Below are positions 1 through 9,901 of a stretch of DNA of 64,000 bases, one piece after another. Made by a program: the position numbers and the translations under genes. How positions within the stretch are numbered: position 1 is the stretch's first letter; the number at the start of each line of letters is the position of its first letter. A model generated the notes under the pieces. That model had not been told where the DNA came from. It did not search any database and saw only the letters and a program-made list of their open reading frames with translations. The stretch is from Streptococcus peroris ATCC 700780 (GTDB taxonomy: Bacteria > Bacillota > Bacilli > Lactobacillales > Streptococcaceae): NCBI RefSeq assembly GCF_000187585.1, contig NZ_GL732463.1:204931-268930 (forward strand), in the 5' to 3' direction.

Positions 1-180
1 CTTGGTTTACCAATTACAGTACCAAGTTTGGGACGTTTGATTTCAGATTACTCTCAAAACGTAACAACCAATGCTTACTTGTTCTGGATTCCATTGACGA
101 CCTTGATTCTAGTATCATTATCCCTCTTCGTTGTTGGTCAGAACTTAGCGGATGCAAGTGATCCACGTACACATAGATAG
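1..180 (+). CDS. amiD: AmiD oligopeptide ABC permease, C-terminal end (partial)
   Basis: The open frame enters from the left edge and ends with TAG at 178-180, giving the last 59 residues of an inner-membrane permease. A hydrophobic segment (roughly residues 27-46 of the visible part) is followed by a short polar tail ending in DPRTHR, as in DppC/OppC-type permeases. The two ATPases of the same importer, amiE and amiF, follow 8 bp later, so this is the permease of the Ami oligopeptide uptake system. The start lies outside the window. Confidence 0.9.
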   Translation, partial: LGLPITVPSLGRLISDYSQNVTTNAYLFWIPLTTLILVSLSLFVVGQNLADASDPRTHR

Positions 181-188
181 GAGTAGAC

Positions 189-1256
189 ATGACAAAAGAA
201 AATAATGTAATTTTGACTGCTCGCGATATTGTTGTGGAATTTGACGTTCGTGACAAAGTTTTAACAGCGATTCGTGGCGTTTCCATTGATTTGGTTGAAG
301 GTGAAGTACTGGCTCTAGTAGGGGAATCTGGTTCTGGAAAATCCGTTTTAACAAAAACTTTCACAGGGATGTTGGAGGAAAATGGACGTATTGCCAAAGG
401 TAGCATTAACTATCGTGGCCAAGATTTAACTGCCCTTTCTTCTAATAAAGATTGGGAAAATATTCGTGGGGCTAAGATTGCTACGATTTTCCAAGATCCA
501 ATGACCAGTCTTGACCCTATTAATACAATTGGTAGTCAAATCACTGAAGTTATCATTAAGCACCAAGGAAAGACCGCGAAAGAAGCCAAAGAAATGGCTA
601 TCGATTATATGAATAAAGTCGGAATTCCTGATGCTGAAAAACGTTTTGAAGAGTATCCATTTCAGTATTCTGGAGGAATGCGTCAACGTATCGTTATCGC
701 GATTGCACTTGCTTGCCGCCCTGATATCTTGATTTGTGATGAACCAACGACAGCCTTGGATGTGACCATTCAAGCTCAGATTATTGACTTGTTAAAATCA
801 CTTCAAAAAGAGTATCATTTCACAACTATCTTCATCACCCATGACCTTGGTGTGGTAGCAAGTATTGCTGATAAGGTTGCTGTTATGTATGCGGGTGAAA
901 TCGTTGAGTACGGTACCGTAGAGGAAATTTTCTATGACCCTCGTCATCCATACACATGGAGTCTCTTGTCTAGTTTGCCACAGTTGGCAGATGACAAAGG
1001 GGAGCTTTATTCAATTCCTGGTACACCTCCATCACTCTATGCGGAGTTGAAAGGGGATGCATTTGCCCTTCGTTCAGATTATGCGATGCAAATTGATTTT
1101 GAAGAAAAAGCCCCTCAATTTAAAGTGTCTGATACACACTGGGCGAGAACATGGTTGCTTCATGAACAAGCTCCAAAAGTAGAAAAACCTGCGGTAATTG
1201 CAGATTTACACCATAAGATTCGTGAAAAAATGGGCTTTGCTCATCTCGAAAACTAG
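189..1256 (+). CDS. amiE: Oligopeptide ABC transporter ATP-binding protein AmiE
   Basis: Cytoplasmic ATPase of 355 aa that powers oligopeptide import with AmiF. Walker A is GESGSGKS at residues 45-52, the ABC signature is YSGGMRQR, and Walker B is followed by DEPTTALDV and the switch-histidine motif THDLGVV. The C-terminal oligopeptide/dipeptide extension typical of OppD is present. The ATG at 189 follows TAGGAG at 179-184. It is translated with the upstream permease and with amiF 10 bp downstream. In mitis-group streptococci the Ami system imports nutrient and signalling peptides (family knowledge). No defect is visible. Confidence 0.97.
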   Translation: MTKENNVILTARDIVVEFDVRDKVLTAIRGVSIDLVEGEVLALVGESGSGKSVLTKTFTGMLEENGRIAKGSINYRGQDLTALSSNKDWENIRGAKIATIFQDPMTSLDPINTIGSQITEVIIKHQGKTAKEAKEMAIDYMNKVGIPDAEKRFEEYPFQYSGGMRQRIVIAIALACRPDILICDEPTTALDVTIQAQIIDLLKSLQKEYHFTTIFITHDLGVVASIADKVAVMYAGEIVEYGTVEEIFYDPRHPYTWSLLSSLPQLADDKGELYSIPGTPPSLYAELKGDAFALRSDYAMQIDFEEKAPQFKVSDTHWARTWLLHEQAPKVEKPAVIADLHHKIREKMGFAHLEN

Positions 1257-1266
1257 GAGGAAGGAA

Positions 1267-2193
1267 ATGTCTGAAAAATTAGTAGAGATTAAAGATTTAG
1301 AAATTTCCTTCGGTGAAGGAAGCAAGAAGTTTGTAGCCGTAAAAAATGCTAACTTCTTTATCAACAAGGGAGAAACCTTCTCTCTTGTTGGTGAATCAGG
1401 AAGTGGTAAAACAACGATTGGTCGTGCTATCATCGGTTTAAATAATACTAGCAAGGGTGACATCATTTTTGATGGACAAAAAATCAATGGGAAAAAATCT
1501 CGTGAACAAGCAGCTGAATTAATTCGCCGTATCCAGATGATTTTCCAAGACCCTGCTGCTAGTTTGAATGAACGTGCTACGGTTGATTATATCATCTCTG
1601 AAGGTTTGTATAATCACCACTTATTCAAAAACGAAGAAGAGCGAAAAGAAAAAGTTCAAAACATTATTCATGAAGTTGGACTTTTGGCAGAACACTTGAC
1701 ACGTTATCCACATGAGTTTTCAGGTGGACAACGTCAACGTATTGGTATTGCTCGTGCCTTGGTTATGCAACCTGACTTTGTAATCGCAGATGAGCCGATT
1801 TCAGCCTTGGACGTTTCAGTTCGTGCCCAAGTTTTGAACTTGCTCAAGAAATTCCAGAAGGAATTGGGCTTGACCTATCTCTTTATCGCCCATGATTTGT
1901 CAGTGGTTCGTTTTATCTCTGATCGAATTGCGGTTATTTATAAGGGAGTGATTGTAGAGGTTGCAGAAACAGAAGAATTGTTTAACAATCCAATCCATCC
2001 TTATACTCAAGCATTGTTATCAGCCGTTCCGATACCAGACCCAATCTTAGAGCGCGAAAAAGTTTTGAAAGTCTATGATCCAAATCAACATGACTACGAA
2101 ACAGATAAGCCATCTATGCATGAAATTCGTCCAGGTCACTATGTTTGGGCTAACCAAGCAGAATTGGAAAACTACAAACAACAAGTTAAATAA
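1267..2193 (+). CDS. amiF: Oligopeptide ABC transporter ATP-binding protein AmiF
   Basis: Second ATPase of the Ami importer (OppF-like), 308 aa. Walker [10 protein letters not shown] is near residue 42, the signature is FSGGQRQR, Walker B leads into DEPISALDV, and the H-loop is AHDLSVV. I chose the ATG at 1267 because an AGGAGGAAGG ribosome site ends just before it. An in-frame ATG at 1198 would overlap the end of amiE and would add 23 residues foreign to the family. It is the last gene of the operon and is followed directly by a strong hairpin terminator. Confidence 0.97.
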   Translation: MSEKLVEIKDLEISFGEGSKKFVAVKNANFFINKGETFSLVGESGSGKTTIGRAIIGLNNTSKGDIIFDGQKINGKKSREQAAELIRRIQMIFQDPAASLNERATVDYIISEGLYNHHLFKNEEERKEKVQNIIHEVGLLAEHLTRYPHEFSGGQRQRIGIARALVMQPDFVIADEPISALDVSVRAQVLNLLKKFQKELGLTYLFIAHDLSVVRFISDRIAVIYKGVIVEVAETEELFNNPIHPYTQALLSAVPIPDPILEREKVLKVYDPNQHDYETDKPSMHEIRPGHYVWANQAELENYKQQVK

Positions 2194-2197
2194 CATT

Positions 2198-2248
2198 AGT
2201 TTTATAACTTCTTTGGGATTTTTCTAAGAAGTTATAAAACTTTTTTTC
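2198..2248 (+). terminator. Rho-independent terminator of the ami operon
   Basis: A perfect 16-bp inverted repeat (2198-2213 and 2226-2241) encloses a 12-nt loop and runs into seven T residues. It begins 5 bp after the amiF stop. Confidence 0.95.
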
Positions 2249-2526
2249 TTTATATAAATATTTTTTATTTCGAAGGAAGTAGTGTAGTTAAACTCTAAAA
2301 TTTTACGATTGCAAATGTATTGATGTGTCAAAATATTTTATAAACCTAGTTAGTTTATTTTATAGAAAGTGTATGTTCTAGTTTTATAATTTGCATTAAG
2401 TAAGTTAATTATATAGGACAAGTGAATTGAGATGATAGTTAGTTGTTTTTGAAAACATAAATCAAACTAGTCAGGCTTAGGACTTTATGGTATAATATAT
2501 AAGATTCCAAAAGAAACAGGAGAAAA
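2249..2526. other. AT-rich gene-free stretch before the small membrane protein gene
   Basis: Between the ami terminator and 2527 I see no open frame with a ribosome site. The only clear signal is an extended -10 element, TGGTATAAT at 2488-2496, placed to drive the downstream small gene. No convincing -35 box lies at the usual distance. Confidence 0.6.
2488..2496 (+). promoter_or_regulatory. Extended -10 promoter for the YneF-like gene
   Basis: TGG followed by a consensus TATAAT at 2491-2496, about 30 bp before the start codon. An ACAGGAGAAA ribosome site follows. Confidence 0.7.
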
Positions 2527-2775
2527 ATGATGGATTTAATTTTAGCTATTTTATTGATTGTTCTAGCATTTCTAGGAGGTGCACTTGGTGGAATGTACTT
2601 AGTGCGTAAGCAAGTTGAAAAAGAATTTGCAGACAACCCACGTTTAAATGCTGAAGCTGTTCGTACGCTTTTAAGTGCTAGTGGACAAAAACCAAGCGAG
2701 GCTAAGGTGCAACAAGTTTATCACCAAATTATCCGCCAACAAAAATCAGCCCTTGCTAACAATAAAAAGAAATAA
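2527..2775 (+). CDS. YneF/UPF0154 family small membrane protein
   Basis: 82 aa. A single hydrophobic N-terminal helix (about residues 3-23) is followed by a charged cytoplasmic tail with [16 protein letters not shown] and a basic end. This layout and sequence match the UPF0154 (YneF) family, whose function is not established. AGGAG lies at the right distance. A second ATG is at 2530 and either could be used. The gene is monocistronic, with its own extended -10 promoter. Confidence 0.85.
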   Translation: MMDLILAILLIVLAFLGGALGGMYLVRKQVEKEFADNPRLNAEAVRTLLSASGQKPSEAKVQQVYHQIIRQQKSALANNKKK

Positions 2776-2782
2776 ATAGGAA

Positions 2783-2808
2783 AAGTCTGGGATGAAAATT
2801 CCAGACTT
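2783..2808 (+). terminator. Weak hairpin after the YneF-like gene
   Basis: The inverted repeat AAGTCTGG / CCAGACTT (2783-2790, 2801-2808) lies 7 bp after the stop. No real T-tract follows, so termination is uncertain. The rest of the gap to 2981 shows only an AAAGAAGACT ribosome site before murI. Confidence 0.35.
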
Positions 2809-2981
2809 CTCACTATGTTCAACTATTATTTAGAAAAAAGACTTTTTCCTTGCATTCTATTGATATTTGATTATGATTAAGAAGGAGACAGTTGCAACCG
2901 ATCATCTGTCATCAATTTCATCGGAACTTAGTAATCATGATGAACTATCAATCAGAAAAATAAGACTAGAAAGAAGACTAT

Positions 2982-3776
2982 ATGGATAATCGACCAATTG
3001 GTTTTTTGGATTCGGGCGTTGGAGGCTTGACTGTTGTACGTGAGCTCATGCGCCAGCTTCCTCATGAAGAAATCGTCTATATTGGAGATTCGGCACGGGC
3101 ACCTTACGGGCCTCGTCCTGCTGAGCAAATTCGTGAATATACTTGGCAGTTGGTCAACTTTCTTTTGACTAAGGATGTCAAGATGATTGTCATCGCTTGT
3201 AATACTGCAACAGCAGTTGTCTGGGAAGAAATCAAATCCAAACTGGATATCCCTGTGCTGGGTGTGATTTTGCCAGGTGCTTCAGCAGCTATCAAAGCAA
3301 GTCAGGGTGGTAAAATCGGTGTAATTGGAACACCGATGACAGTGCAATCAGATATCTATCGTCAAAAAATCCATGACTTAGATCCTAATTTACAGGTGGA
3401 GAGTTTGTCTTGTCCTAAGTTTGCTCCCTTGGTTGAGTCTGGTGCCCTTTCAACCAGTGTGACCAAGAAAGTAGTCTATGAAACCTTGCGCCCCTTGGTA
3501 GGCAAGGTAGACAGCTTGATTTTGGGTTGTACCCATTATCCGCTTCTAAGACCCATTATCCAGAATGTGATGGGGCCAGACGTAAAACTGATTGATAGTG
3601 GTGCAGAGTGCGTGCGGGATATCTCTGTTTTACTCAATTATTTCGAGATTAATCGTGGCCGCGATGTAGGGCCTCTACAACATCGTTTTTACACAACTGC
3701 AAATAGCCAAAGTTTTGCTCAAATCGGAGCAGAATGGCTAGAAAAAGAGATTCATGTGGAGCATGTAACATTATGA
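2982..3776 (+). CDS. murI: Glutamate racemase
   Basis: 264 aa cytoplasmic enzyme that converts L-glutamate to D-glutamate for peptidoglycan. The N-terminal DSGVGGLTV motif, the first catalytic cysteine in ACNTATA and the second in GCTHYPLL are all visible. Length is normal for the family. It starts a run of overlapping genes: its TGA overlaps the ATG of the next gene (ATGA at 3773-3776), so wall precursor supply is translationally linked to the nucleotide-sanitising gene after it. Confidence 0.97.
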   Translation: MDNRPIGFLDSGVGGLTVVRELMRQLPHEEIVYIGDSARAPYGPRPAEQIREYTWQLVNFLLTKDVKMIVIACNTATAVVWEEIKSKLDIPVLGVILPGASAAIKASQGGKIGVIGTPMTVQSDIYRQKIHDLDPNLQVESLSCPKFAPLVESGALSTSVTKKVVYETLRPLVGKVDSLILGCTHYPLLRPIIQNVMGPDVKLIDSGAECVRDISVLLNYFEINRGRDVGPLQHRFYTTANSQSFAQIGAEWLEKEIHVEHVTL

Positions 3777-4744
3777 CAAACAACATTTATGAATACAAGG
3801 ACGATCAGGATTGGTATGTCGGTTCCTATAGTATTTTTGGTGGCATTCGGACTTTGACGGATGATGAGTTAGAGTTTCCTTTATTTGATTTGTCCAAAAT
3901 CTTTCGAGATGAGGAGAGAGGATTTCCACTTTCAGTCACTGTTTTACGATATAGTTCAGACTATAGACTACTCTCTTTTATAGTAGATATACTTAACCAA
4001 GAAGCAAATCGAAACTTAGAAGTCATTCAACGCCAAGGAGCTCTGCTTTTGGTCGAAAATGGGAAACTCTTGCATGTAGAATTGCCTAAAGAAGGAGTTG
4101 ATGTTGAAGCCTTCTTTGAAACTAGCAGAGTCAGAGAAACCTTGTTGATTGCAACTCGTAATGAGGGTAAGACCAAGGAATTTCGTGCTATCTTTGATAA
4201 GCTAGGTTATGATGTGGAGAATCTCAATGATTACCCAGATCTGCCTGAAGTTGCTGAAACTGGTATGACCTTTGAAGAAAATGCTCGCCTTAAGGCTGAA
4301 ACCATCTCCAAATTGACAGGCAAGATGGTTCTAGCAGATGATTCTGGTCTTAAAGTTGATGTCCTCGGTGGATTACCAGGTGTTTGGTCAGCTCGATTTG
4401 CAGGAGTAGGAGCAAGTGATGAAGAGAATAATGCCAAACTCTTGCACGAATTGGCTATGGTCTTTGAACTCAAGGATCGTTCGGCTCAATTCCACACTAC
4501 CTTGGTCGTAGCTAGTCCAGGTAAGGAAAGCTTGGTTGTCGAAGCTGATTGGCCAGGCTACATTAATTTTGAACCAAAGGGTGAAAATGGTTTTGGCTAT
4601 GATCCGCTCTTCCTAGTAGGAGAGACTGGGAAGTCATCAGCCGAATTAACCCTTGAAGAAAAAAATAGTCAGTCTCACCGTGCCTTAGCCGTTAAGAAAC
4701 TTTTGGAGGTATTTCCATCATGGCAAAGCAAACCATCATTGTAA
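3773..4744 (+). CDS. RdgB/HAM1-type non-canonical purine NTP pyrophosphatase with N-terminal extension
   Basis: 323 aa from the ATG at 3773, which overlaps the murI stop. Residues from about 125 onward form a complete HAM1 domain ([44 protein letters not shown]), which removes inosine and xanthosine triphosphates from the nucleotide pool. The first 120 residues are an extra domain absent from the single-domain E. coli enzyme; I do not recognise its function. This two-part architecture is usual in streptococci. The 3' end overlaps the next gene by 25 bp. Confidence 0.93.
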   Translation: MTNNIYEYKDDQDWYVGSYSIFGGIRTLTDDELEFPLFDLSKIFRDEERGFPLSVTVLRYSSDYRLLSFIVDILNQEANRNLEVIQRQGALLLVENGKLLHVELPKEGVDVEAFFETSRVRETLLIATRNEGKTKEFRAIFDKLGYDVENLNDYPDLPEVAETGMTFEENARLKAETISKLTGKMVLADDSGLKVDVLGGLPGVWSARFAGVGASDEENNAKLLHELAMVFELKDRSAQFHTTLVVASPGKESLVVEADWPGYINFEPKGENGFGYDPLFLVGETGKSSAELTLEEKNSQSHRALAVKKLLEVFPSWQSKPSL

Positions 4745-5241
4745 TGAGCGACTCTCATGGAGATAGCTTGATTGTAGAAGAAATCCGTGACCGCTATCTT
4801 GGAAAAGTTGATGCAATTTTTCACGATGGTGACTCGGAGCTTCGCCCTGATTCACCACTCTGGGAAGGTATCCACGTTGTTAAGGGGAATATGGACTTTT
4901 ACTCAGATTATCCAGAACGTTTGGTGACTCAACTTGGTCCTACCAAGATTATCCAAACTCATGGGCATTTATTTGATATTAACTTTAATTTCCAAAAGCT
5001 TGATTTTTGGGCTCAAGAGGAGGATGCAGATATCTGTCTTTATGGTCACTTGCATGTTCCAGATGCTTGGATGGAGGGAAAGACTCTCTTCCTAAATCCT
5101 GGTTCTATCAGTCAGCCACGTGGGACGATCAGAGAATGTCTCTATGCTCGTGTGGAGATTGATGATATCTACTTTAAAGTGGACTTTTTGACACGTGAGC
5201 ATGAGATCTATCCAGGCTTGTCCAAGGAGTTTGCTCGATGA
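4720..5241 (+). CDS. YfcE/MJ0936-family metallophosphoesterase
   Basis: 173 aa calcineurin-like phosphoesterase. The metal-binding motifs are visible in order: MSDSHGD, FHDGDSE, KGNMD, THGH and YGHLHVP, followed by [10 protein letters not shown]. The physiological substrate is unknown for the family, although phosphodiester bonds are hydrolysed by relatives. GGAGGT at 4705-4710 sits 9 nt before the ATG, so it starts inside the preceding pyrophosphatase gene in another frame. The 3' end overlaps cbpB by the ATGA arrangement. Confidence 0.9.
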   Translation: MAKQTIIVMSDSHGDSLIVEEIRDRYLGKVDAIFHDGDSELRPDSPLWEGIHVVKGNMDFYSDYPERLVTQLGPTKIIQTHGHLFDINFNFQKLDFWAQEEDADICLYGHLHVPDAWMEGKTLFLNPGSISQPRGTIRECLYARVEIDDIYFKVDFLTREHEIYPGLSKEFAR

Positions 5242-5699
5242 TTGCCAAAGAATTTGAACAGTTTTTACTGGAGCAAGAGGGAACCTTTTTAACACCTGCT
5301 GAAAATTTGGCTGTGCTCATTGATAGTCACAATGCAGATCATGCAATTCTCCTTCTTAGCCAGATGACCTATACCAGGGTGCCAGTAGTGACTGCTGAGA
5401 AAAAATTTGTTGGAACCATTGGGCTTAGAGATATTTTTGCATACCAAATGGAGCAGGGCTTGAGTCAGGAAGTCATGGCAGATATGGATATCGTTCACAT
5501 GACCAAGAAGGACGTAGCAGTTGTCAGTCCAGACTATACATTGACGGATGTTTTACATAAGTTAGTGGATGAGTCTTTCCTGCCAGTCGTTGATAAGGAT
5601 GGTATTTTCCAAGGGATTATCACGCGGAAGTCAATCCTCAAGGCTGTCAATGCCCTTCTGCATGATTTTAGTAAAGAATATGAGATTCGAAGCAAATGA
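5238..5699 (+). CDS. cbpB: CBS-domain protein, CbpB-like cyclic di-AMP binding protein
   Basis: 153 aa made of two CBS motifs (about residues 20-75 and 85-145), with typical TRVPVV and SFLPVVDKDG strands. Stand-alone CBS pairs of this kind in Firmicutes (CbpB/DarB) bind cyclic di-AMP and link it to (p)ppGpp synthetase or carbon metabolism. That role is inferred from the family and is not visible here. The ATG overlaps the upstream stop (ATGA) and the stop overlaps the next ATG, so it is embedded in the murI-yidD train. Confidence 0.8.
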   Translation: MIAKEFEQFLLEQEGTFLTPAENLAVLIDSHNADHAILLLSQMTYTRVPVVTAEKKFVGTIGLRDIFAYQMEQGLSQEVMADMDIVHMTKKDVAVVSPDYTLTDVLHKLVDESFLPVVDKDGIFQGIITRKSILKAVNALLHDFSKEYEIRSK

Positions 5700-6430
5700 G
5701 AGAATGGATTTCAGCATTTTTAGAAGAAAAACAAAATCTATCTAGCAATTCTAAACAGTCCTATAAGTATGATTTGGAGCAGTTTTTAACTCTTGTTGGA
5801 GAACGAATCTCTGAGACAAGTTTAAAAATTTATCAAGCTCAGCTATCAAATTTTAAAATCAGTGCCCAAAAGCGTAAAGTTTCCGCTTGCAACCAATTTC
5901 TTTACTTTTTATACCAGAAAGAAAAGATTGGCACTTTTTACCGTTTGGAATTGCCGAAACAGGCTGAGAAAAAACAAGTCAAGTCAGAACTTTTAGACTT
6001 GAGTTCTTTCTGGCAAGAAAGTACCTATCCAGAAGGGCGCTTGCTAGCCTTATTAATAGTAGACTTGGGCCTCTTGCCGAGTGAAATTCTAGCCTTAAAA
6101 ACAAGTGATGTGAATCTAGACTTTCAAGTATTGAGAATCAATAAAGCCTCTCAACAAAGAGTCTTGAGTCTTCCCACAAACTTGCTTACGGAGTTAGAAC
6201 CTTTGATGGGGCAGACCTATCTCTTTGAAAAAGCTGGGAAACAGTACTCCCGTCAGTGGGCCTTTCGTCAGTTGGAAGCTTTTTTAAAGGAAAAAGGTTT
6301 TTCAGATTTATCTGCCCAAGGATTGAGAGAACAGTTTATATTAAGACAAATCGAAGAAAAGCTTGACTTGTACGAAATTGCTAAAAAATTAGGATTAAAG
6401 ACAGTCATGACCTTAGAAAAATATAGATAA
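5696..6430 (+). CDS. XerD-like tyrosine recombinase homologue, catalytically degenerate
   Basis: 244 aa with a SAM-like N-terminal DNA-binding part ([13 protein letters not shown], residues 3-15) and a C-terminal recombinase fold ending in LEKYR. Where active recombinases carry HxLR, this protein has QGLREQF, and no second histidine or tryptophan box is evident. Only a tyrosine remains near the end. Streptococcal XerD-like proteins are known not to act at dif sites, which fits. It lies directly before scpA and overlaps it by one base, suggesting a role with the condensin complex rather than strand exchange (inference). Confidence 0.88.
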   Translation: MREWISAFLEEKQNLSSNSKQSYKYDLEQFLTLVGERISETSLKIYQAQLSNFKISAQKRKVSACNQFLYFLYQKEKIGTFYRLELPKQAEKKQVKSELLDLSSFWQESTYPEGRLLALLIVDLGLLPSEILALKTSDVNLDFQVLRINKASQQRVLSLPTNLLTELEPLMGQTYLFEKAGKQYSRQWAFRQLEAFLKEKGFSDLSAQGLREQFILRQIEEKLDLYEIAKKLGLKTVMTLEKYR

Positions 6431-7164
6431 TGGATATTAAATTAAAAGATTTTGAAGGTCCTTTGGACTTGCTCTTACACTTGGTTTCAAAGTACCAGAT
6501 GGATATCTATGATGTGCCAATCACAGAGGTTATCGAGCAATATCTAGCCTACATATCAACCCTGCAAGCCATGCGTTTAGAAGTTGCAGGCGAGTATATG
6601 GTGATGGCTAGCCAGCTGATGCTGATTAAGAGTCGCAAGCTCTTGCCAAAGGTTGCAGAAGTGACAGATTTGGAGGATGACCTTGAGCAGGACCTCCTTT
6701 CTCAGATTGAAGAATACCGCAAGTTTAAACTTTTGGGAGAGCAGTTGGAAGTGAAGCACCAAGAACGAGCTCAATATTACTCAAAGGCGCCGACAGAGCT
6801 GATTTATGAGGATGCTGAACTTGCTCATGATAAGACCACGATCGATCTATTCTTAGCTTTTTCAACCTTACTGACCAAGAAAAAGGAAGAATTCTCGAAA
6901 AATCATACAACTATTTTACGAGATGAGTATAAGATTGAGGACATGATGGTTATCGTCCGAGAAGCCTTGGTTGAAGGTCAACAATTATGCTTGCAGGATT
7001 TGTTTAAAGAAACCAAGGATTTGCAAGAGGTCATTACACTTTTTTTAGCAACCTTGGAGTTGATTAAAACCCAAGAAATTCTCTTGATTCAAAAAGAGAG
7101 TTTTGGAGATATCTATCTCATGAAAAAGAATGAGGAAAATCAAGTAGAGCAAAGTCAGGCTTGA
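6430..7164 (+). CDS. scpA: Segregation and condensation protein A
   Basis: 244 aa kleisin of the SMC-ScpA-ScpB chromosome condensation complex. The N-terminal [12 protein letters not shown] signature (residues 8-19) and the helical C-terminal winged-helix segment are present. The ATG overlaps the XerD-like stop (TAATG). scpB follows 12 bp later with its own AGAGAGGAAG ribosome site. Length and composition are normal. Confidence 0.96.
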   Translation: MDIKLKDFEGPLDLLLHLVSKYQMDIYDVPITEVIEQYLAYISTLQAMRLEVAGEYMVMASQLMLIKSRKLLPKVAEVTDLEDDLEQDLLSQIEEYRKFKLLGEQLEVKHQERAQYYSKAPTELIYEDAELAHDKTTIDLFLAFSTLLTKKKEEFSKNHTTILRDEYKIEDMMVIVREALVEGQQLCLQDLFKETKDLQEVITLFLATLELIKTQEILLIQKESFGDIYLMKKNEENQVEQSQA

Positions 7165-7176
7165 TAGAGAGGAAGT

Positions 7177-7746
7177 ATGAGTACTTTAGCAAAAATAGAA
7201 GCACTCCTGTTTGTAGCGGGGGAAGATGGAATTAGAGTTCGCCAGCTGGCGGAGGTTCTATCGCTTCCACCGACTGGAATTCAGCAAAGCTTAGAAAAAT
7301 TAGCCAAAAAGTATGAAAAAGACCAGGATTCTAGTCTAGCCCTGATTGAGACAGGAGGTTCTTATAGATTAGTCACCAAGCCTCAATTTGCAGAGGTTTT
7401 GAAAGAATACTCTAAGGCCCCCATCAACCAGAGCCTATCTCGGGCTGCCCTTGAAACCTTGTCCATCATTGCCTACAAGCAGCCTATCACACGGATCGAG
7501 ATTGATGCCATTCGTGGGGTCAATTCAAGTGGAGCGCTAGCTAAGCTACAGGCCTTTGAGTTGATACGAGAAGATGGGAAAAAGGAAGTTCTCGGACGCC
7601 CTAATCTCTATGTAACAACAGATTATTTCTTAGATTACATGGGTATTAACAGCTTGGAAGAACTACCAATAATTGATGAGCTTGATATCCAAGCACAAGA
7701 AAGCCAATTATTTGGTGAAAGGATAGAAGAAGATGAGAATCAATAA
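7177..7746 (+). CDS. scpB: Segregation and condensation protein B
   Basis: 189 aa dimeric winged-helix partner of ScpA in the SMC condensin. The conserved [21 protein letters not shown] and [11 protein letters not shown] blocks are clear. The acidic C-terminal tail ends 14 bp inside rluB, so the two are coupled. It acts on the nucleoid with SMC, which is not in this window. Confidence 0.96.
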   Translation: MSTLAKIEALLFVAGEDGIRVRQLAEVLSLPPTGIQQSLEKLAKKYEKDQDSSLALIETGGSYRLVTKPQFAEVLKEYSKAPINQSLSRAALETLSIIAYKQPITRIEIDAIRGVNSSGALAKLQAFELIREDGKKEVLGRPNLYVTTDYFLDYMGINSLEELPIIDELDIQAQESQLFGERIEEDENQ

Positions 7747-8455
7747 ATATATTGCCCACGCAGGAGTGGCCAGTAGGAGAAAAGCAGAGGAGTTAATCAA
7801 GCAGGGCTTGGTAACTGTCAATGGACAGGTGGTACGTGAATTAGCAACGACAATCAAGTCAGGCGACAAGGTCGAAGTTGAAGGCCAACCCATCTATAAC
7901 GAAGAAAAAGTCTATTATCTGCTTAACAAACCACGTGGAGTGATTTCCAGTGTAACGGATGATAAGGGTCGTAAAACGGTTGTCGACCTTTTGCCCAATG
8001 TGAAAGAGCGTATTTACCCTGTGGGTCGCTTGGACTGGGATACATCAGGTGTCTTGATTTTGACCAACGATGGTGACTTTACCGATGAGATGATTCATCC
8101 TCGTAATGAAATTGACAAAGTTTATGTTGCGCGTGTGAAAGGAATCGCTGATAAAGATAATCTTCGCCCCTTGACTAGAGGAGTTGAGATTGATGGCAAG
8201 AAGACCAAACCGGCTGTTTACGAGATTCTCAAAGTAGATCCCGTAAAAAACCGCTCAGTGGTTCAGTTGACCATCCATGAAGGGCGTAACCATCAGGTCA
8301 AAAAAATGTTTGAAGCTGTTGGCCTCCAAGTGGATAAACTCTCTCGAACTCGTTTTGGGCATCTAGACTTAACTGGTCTTCGTCCAGGGGAGTCCCGTCG
8401 CCTTAACAAAAAAGAAATTAGCCAACTACACACTATGGCTGTAACCAATAAATAA
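7733..8455 (+). CDS. rluB: 23S rRNA pseudouridine synthase RluB
   Basis: 240 aa. An N-terminal S4 RNA-binding domain ([20 protein letters not shown]) is followed by the RsuA/RluB catalytic domain with [17 protein letters not shown], where the aspartate in the GRLD motif is catalytic. It modifies 23S rRNA in the peptidyl-transferase region. It overlaps scpB upstream, and its TAA overlaps the yidD ATG. Confidence 0.94.
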   Translation: MRINKYIAHAGVASRRKAEELIKQGLVTVNGQVVRELATTIKSGDKVEVEGQPIYNEEKVYYLLNKPRGVISSVTDDKGRKTVVDLLPNVKERIYPVGRLDWDTSGVLILTNDGDFTDEMIHPRNEIDKVYVARVKGIADKDNLRPLTRGVEIDGKKTKPAVYEILKVDPVKNRSVVQLTIHEGRNHQVKKMFEAVGLQVDKLSRTRFGHLDLTGLRPGESRRLNKKEISQLHTMAVTNK

Positions 8456-8709
8456 TGAAAAAAATCTTAATTGCACCAGTGCGCTTTTACCAACGCTTCA
8501 TATCACCGGCTTTTCCACCTTCTTGTAGATTTGAGCCCACTTGTTCAAATTACATGATTCAGGCTATTGAAAAACATGGCCTCAAGGGGGTCCTCATGGG
8601 ACTGGCTAGGATATTACGTTGCCATCCTTGGTCTAAAACGGGTAAAGATCCAGTACCAGATCACTTTTCCTTGAAAAGAAATCAAAAAGAAAAAGAATTG
8701 CCTTTGTGA
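8455..8709 (+). CDS. yidD: Membrane protein insertion efficiency factor YidD
   Basis: 84 aa. The family core is visible: [24 protein letters not shown] with the conserved cysteines, [19 protein letters not shown], then a basic tail. YidD helps membrane protein insertion at YidC (family knowledge). It ends the overlapping train begun by murI. A terminator hairpin overlaps its last codons. Confidence 0.93.
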   Translation: MKKILIAPVRFYQRFISPAFPPSCRFEPTCSNYMIQAIEKHGLKGVLMGLARILRCHPWSKTGKDPVPDHFSLKRNQKEKELPL

Positions 8710-8718
8710 TTCTTTTTT
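8691..8718 (+). terminator. Terminator overlapping the yidD stop codon
   Basis: AAAAGAAT (8691-8698) pairs with ATTCTTTT (8709-8716) and continues into a run of T residues, closing the murI-yidD unit. Confidence 0.75.
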
Positions 8719-8780
8719 TGTTGTAGGAAGCTATCTGTTAGGGTGATTGATGATTTATACTACCGTTCTCTTATAAAAAA

Positions 8781-8789
8781 TGGTAAAAT
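8781..8789 (+). promoter_or_regulatory. Extended -10 promoter of pepA
   Basis: TGG plus TAAAAT at 8784-8789, 24 bp before the pepA start codon, followed by GAAGGA as ribosome site. Confidence 0.7.
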
Positions 8790-8812
8790 GGTTTCAGAAA
8801 GAAGGAACTAAA

Positions 8813-9877
8813 ATGACAACATTATTTTCAAAAATCAAAGAAGTCACAGAACTTTCTGCTATTTCAGGCCATGAAGCACCTGTTCGTAACTATCTTCGTG
8901 AAAAATTAACACCTCACGTTGACGAAGTTGTAACGGATGGCTTGGGAGGCATTTTTGGTGTCAAACATTCAACAGTAGCAGATGCTCCTCGTGTCCTTGT
9001 TGCTGCTCATATGGATGAAGTCGGATTTATGGTTAGTGAGATTAAACCAGATGGGACATTCAGAGTTGTAAATATCGGTGGTTGGAATCCAATGGTTGTT
9101 AGCAGCCAACGATTTAAACTCTTTACTCGCCAAGGACGTGAAATTCCAGTAATCTCAGGTTCAGTACCCCCACATTTGACTCGAGGAACTGGTGGACCAA
9201 CTGTACCAGCTATTTCAGATATTGTCTTTGATGGTGGTTTTGCAGATAAGTCAGAGGCTGAAAGCTTTGGAATCCGTCCAGGGGACACAATCGTACCAGA
9301 CAGTACAGCCATTCTAACAGCCAATGAAAAGAATGTGATTTCAAAATCTTGGGATAATCGTTATGGTGTCCTCATGGTTAGTGAACTAGCAGGAGCCTTA
9401 TCAGATCAAAAATTGAATAATGAACTCTATCTTGGTGCCAACGTCCAAGAAGAAGTTGGTCTTAGAGGAGCTCAAGTTTCAACCACTAAATTAGATCCAG
9501 AAGTCTTTCTAGCTGTAGACTGTTCACCTGCTGGTGATGTTTACGGTGGTCAAGGCAAGATTGGGGATGGAACCTTGATTCGTTTCTACGACCCAGGTCA
9601 CTTGCTTCTTCCAGGTATGAAGGACTTCCTTTTGACAACGGCTGAAGAAGCTGGAATCAAATACCAATATTACTGTGGTAAAGGTGGAACCGATGCTGGG
9701 GCAGCTCATCTGAAAAATGGTGGTGTTCCATCCACAACAATCGGTGTTTGCGCTCGCTATATTCACTCTCACCAAACACTCTACGCTATGGATGATTTCC
9801 TTGAAGCACAAGCCTTCTTACAAGCCTTAGTTAAAAAATTGGATCGTTCTACAGTAGATTTAATCAAAAATTATTAA
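8813..9877 (+). CDS. pepA: Glutamyl aminopeptidase PepA (M42 family)
   Basis: 354 aa from the ATG at 8813, which has GAAGGA 6 nt upstream. The in-frame ATG at 8780 lies before the -10 element and is unlikely. M42 metallopeptidase features are present: AHMDEVGFM (first metal histidine and aspartate), the NVQEEVGLRG glutamates, VDCSPAGD, and the C-terminal YIHSHQT histidine. It removes N-terminal acidic residues from peptides and so works downstream of oligopeptide import. Transcribed alone or with the small gene after it. Confidence 0.95.
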   Translation: MTTLFSKIKEVTELSAISGHEAPVRNYLREKLTPHVDEVVTDGLGGIFGVKHSTVADAPRVLVAAHMDEVGFMVSEIKPDGTFRVVNIGGWNPMVVSSQRFKLFTRQGREIPVISGSVPPHLTRGTGGPTVPAISDIVFDGGFADKSEAESFGIRPGDTIVPDSTAILTANEKNVISKSWDNRYGVLMVSELAGALSDQKLNNELYLGANVQEEVGLRGAQVSTTKLDPEVFLAVDCSPAGDVYGGQGKIGDGTLIRFYDPGHLLLPGMKDFLLTTAEEAGIKYQYYCGKGGTDAGAAHLKNGGVPSTTIGVCARYIHSHQTLYAMDDFLEAQAFLQALVKKLDRSTVDLIKNY

Positions 9878-9901
9878 ACAGAAAAGATGGAGGTGATAGG
9901 G

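Noticed and set aside
1206..1487. Reverse-strand open frame across the amiE-amiF junction, and many similar long antisense frames (for example within dnaK, infB and pgk)
   Set aside because: They are antisense shadows of biased codon use, without ribosome sites or family-like sequence.
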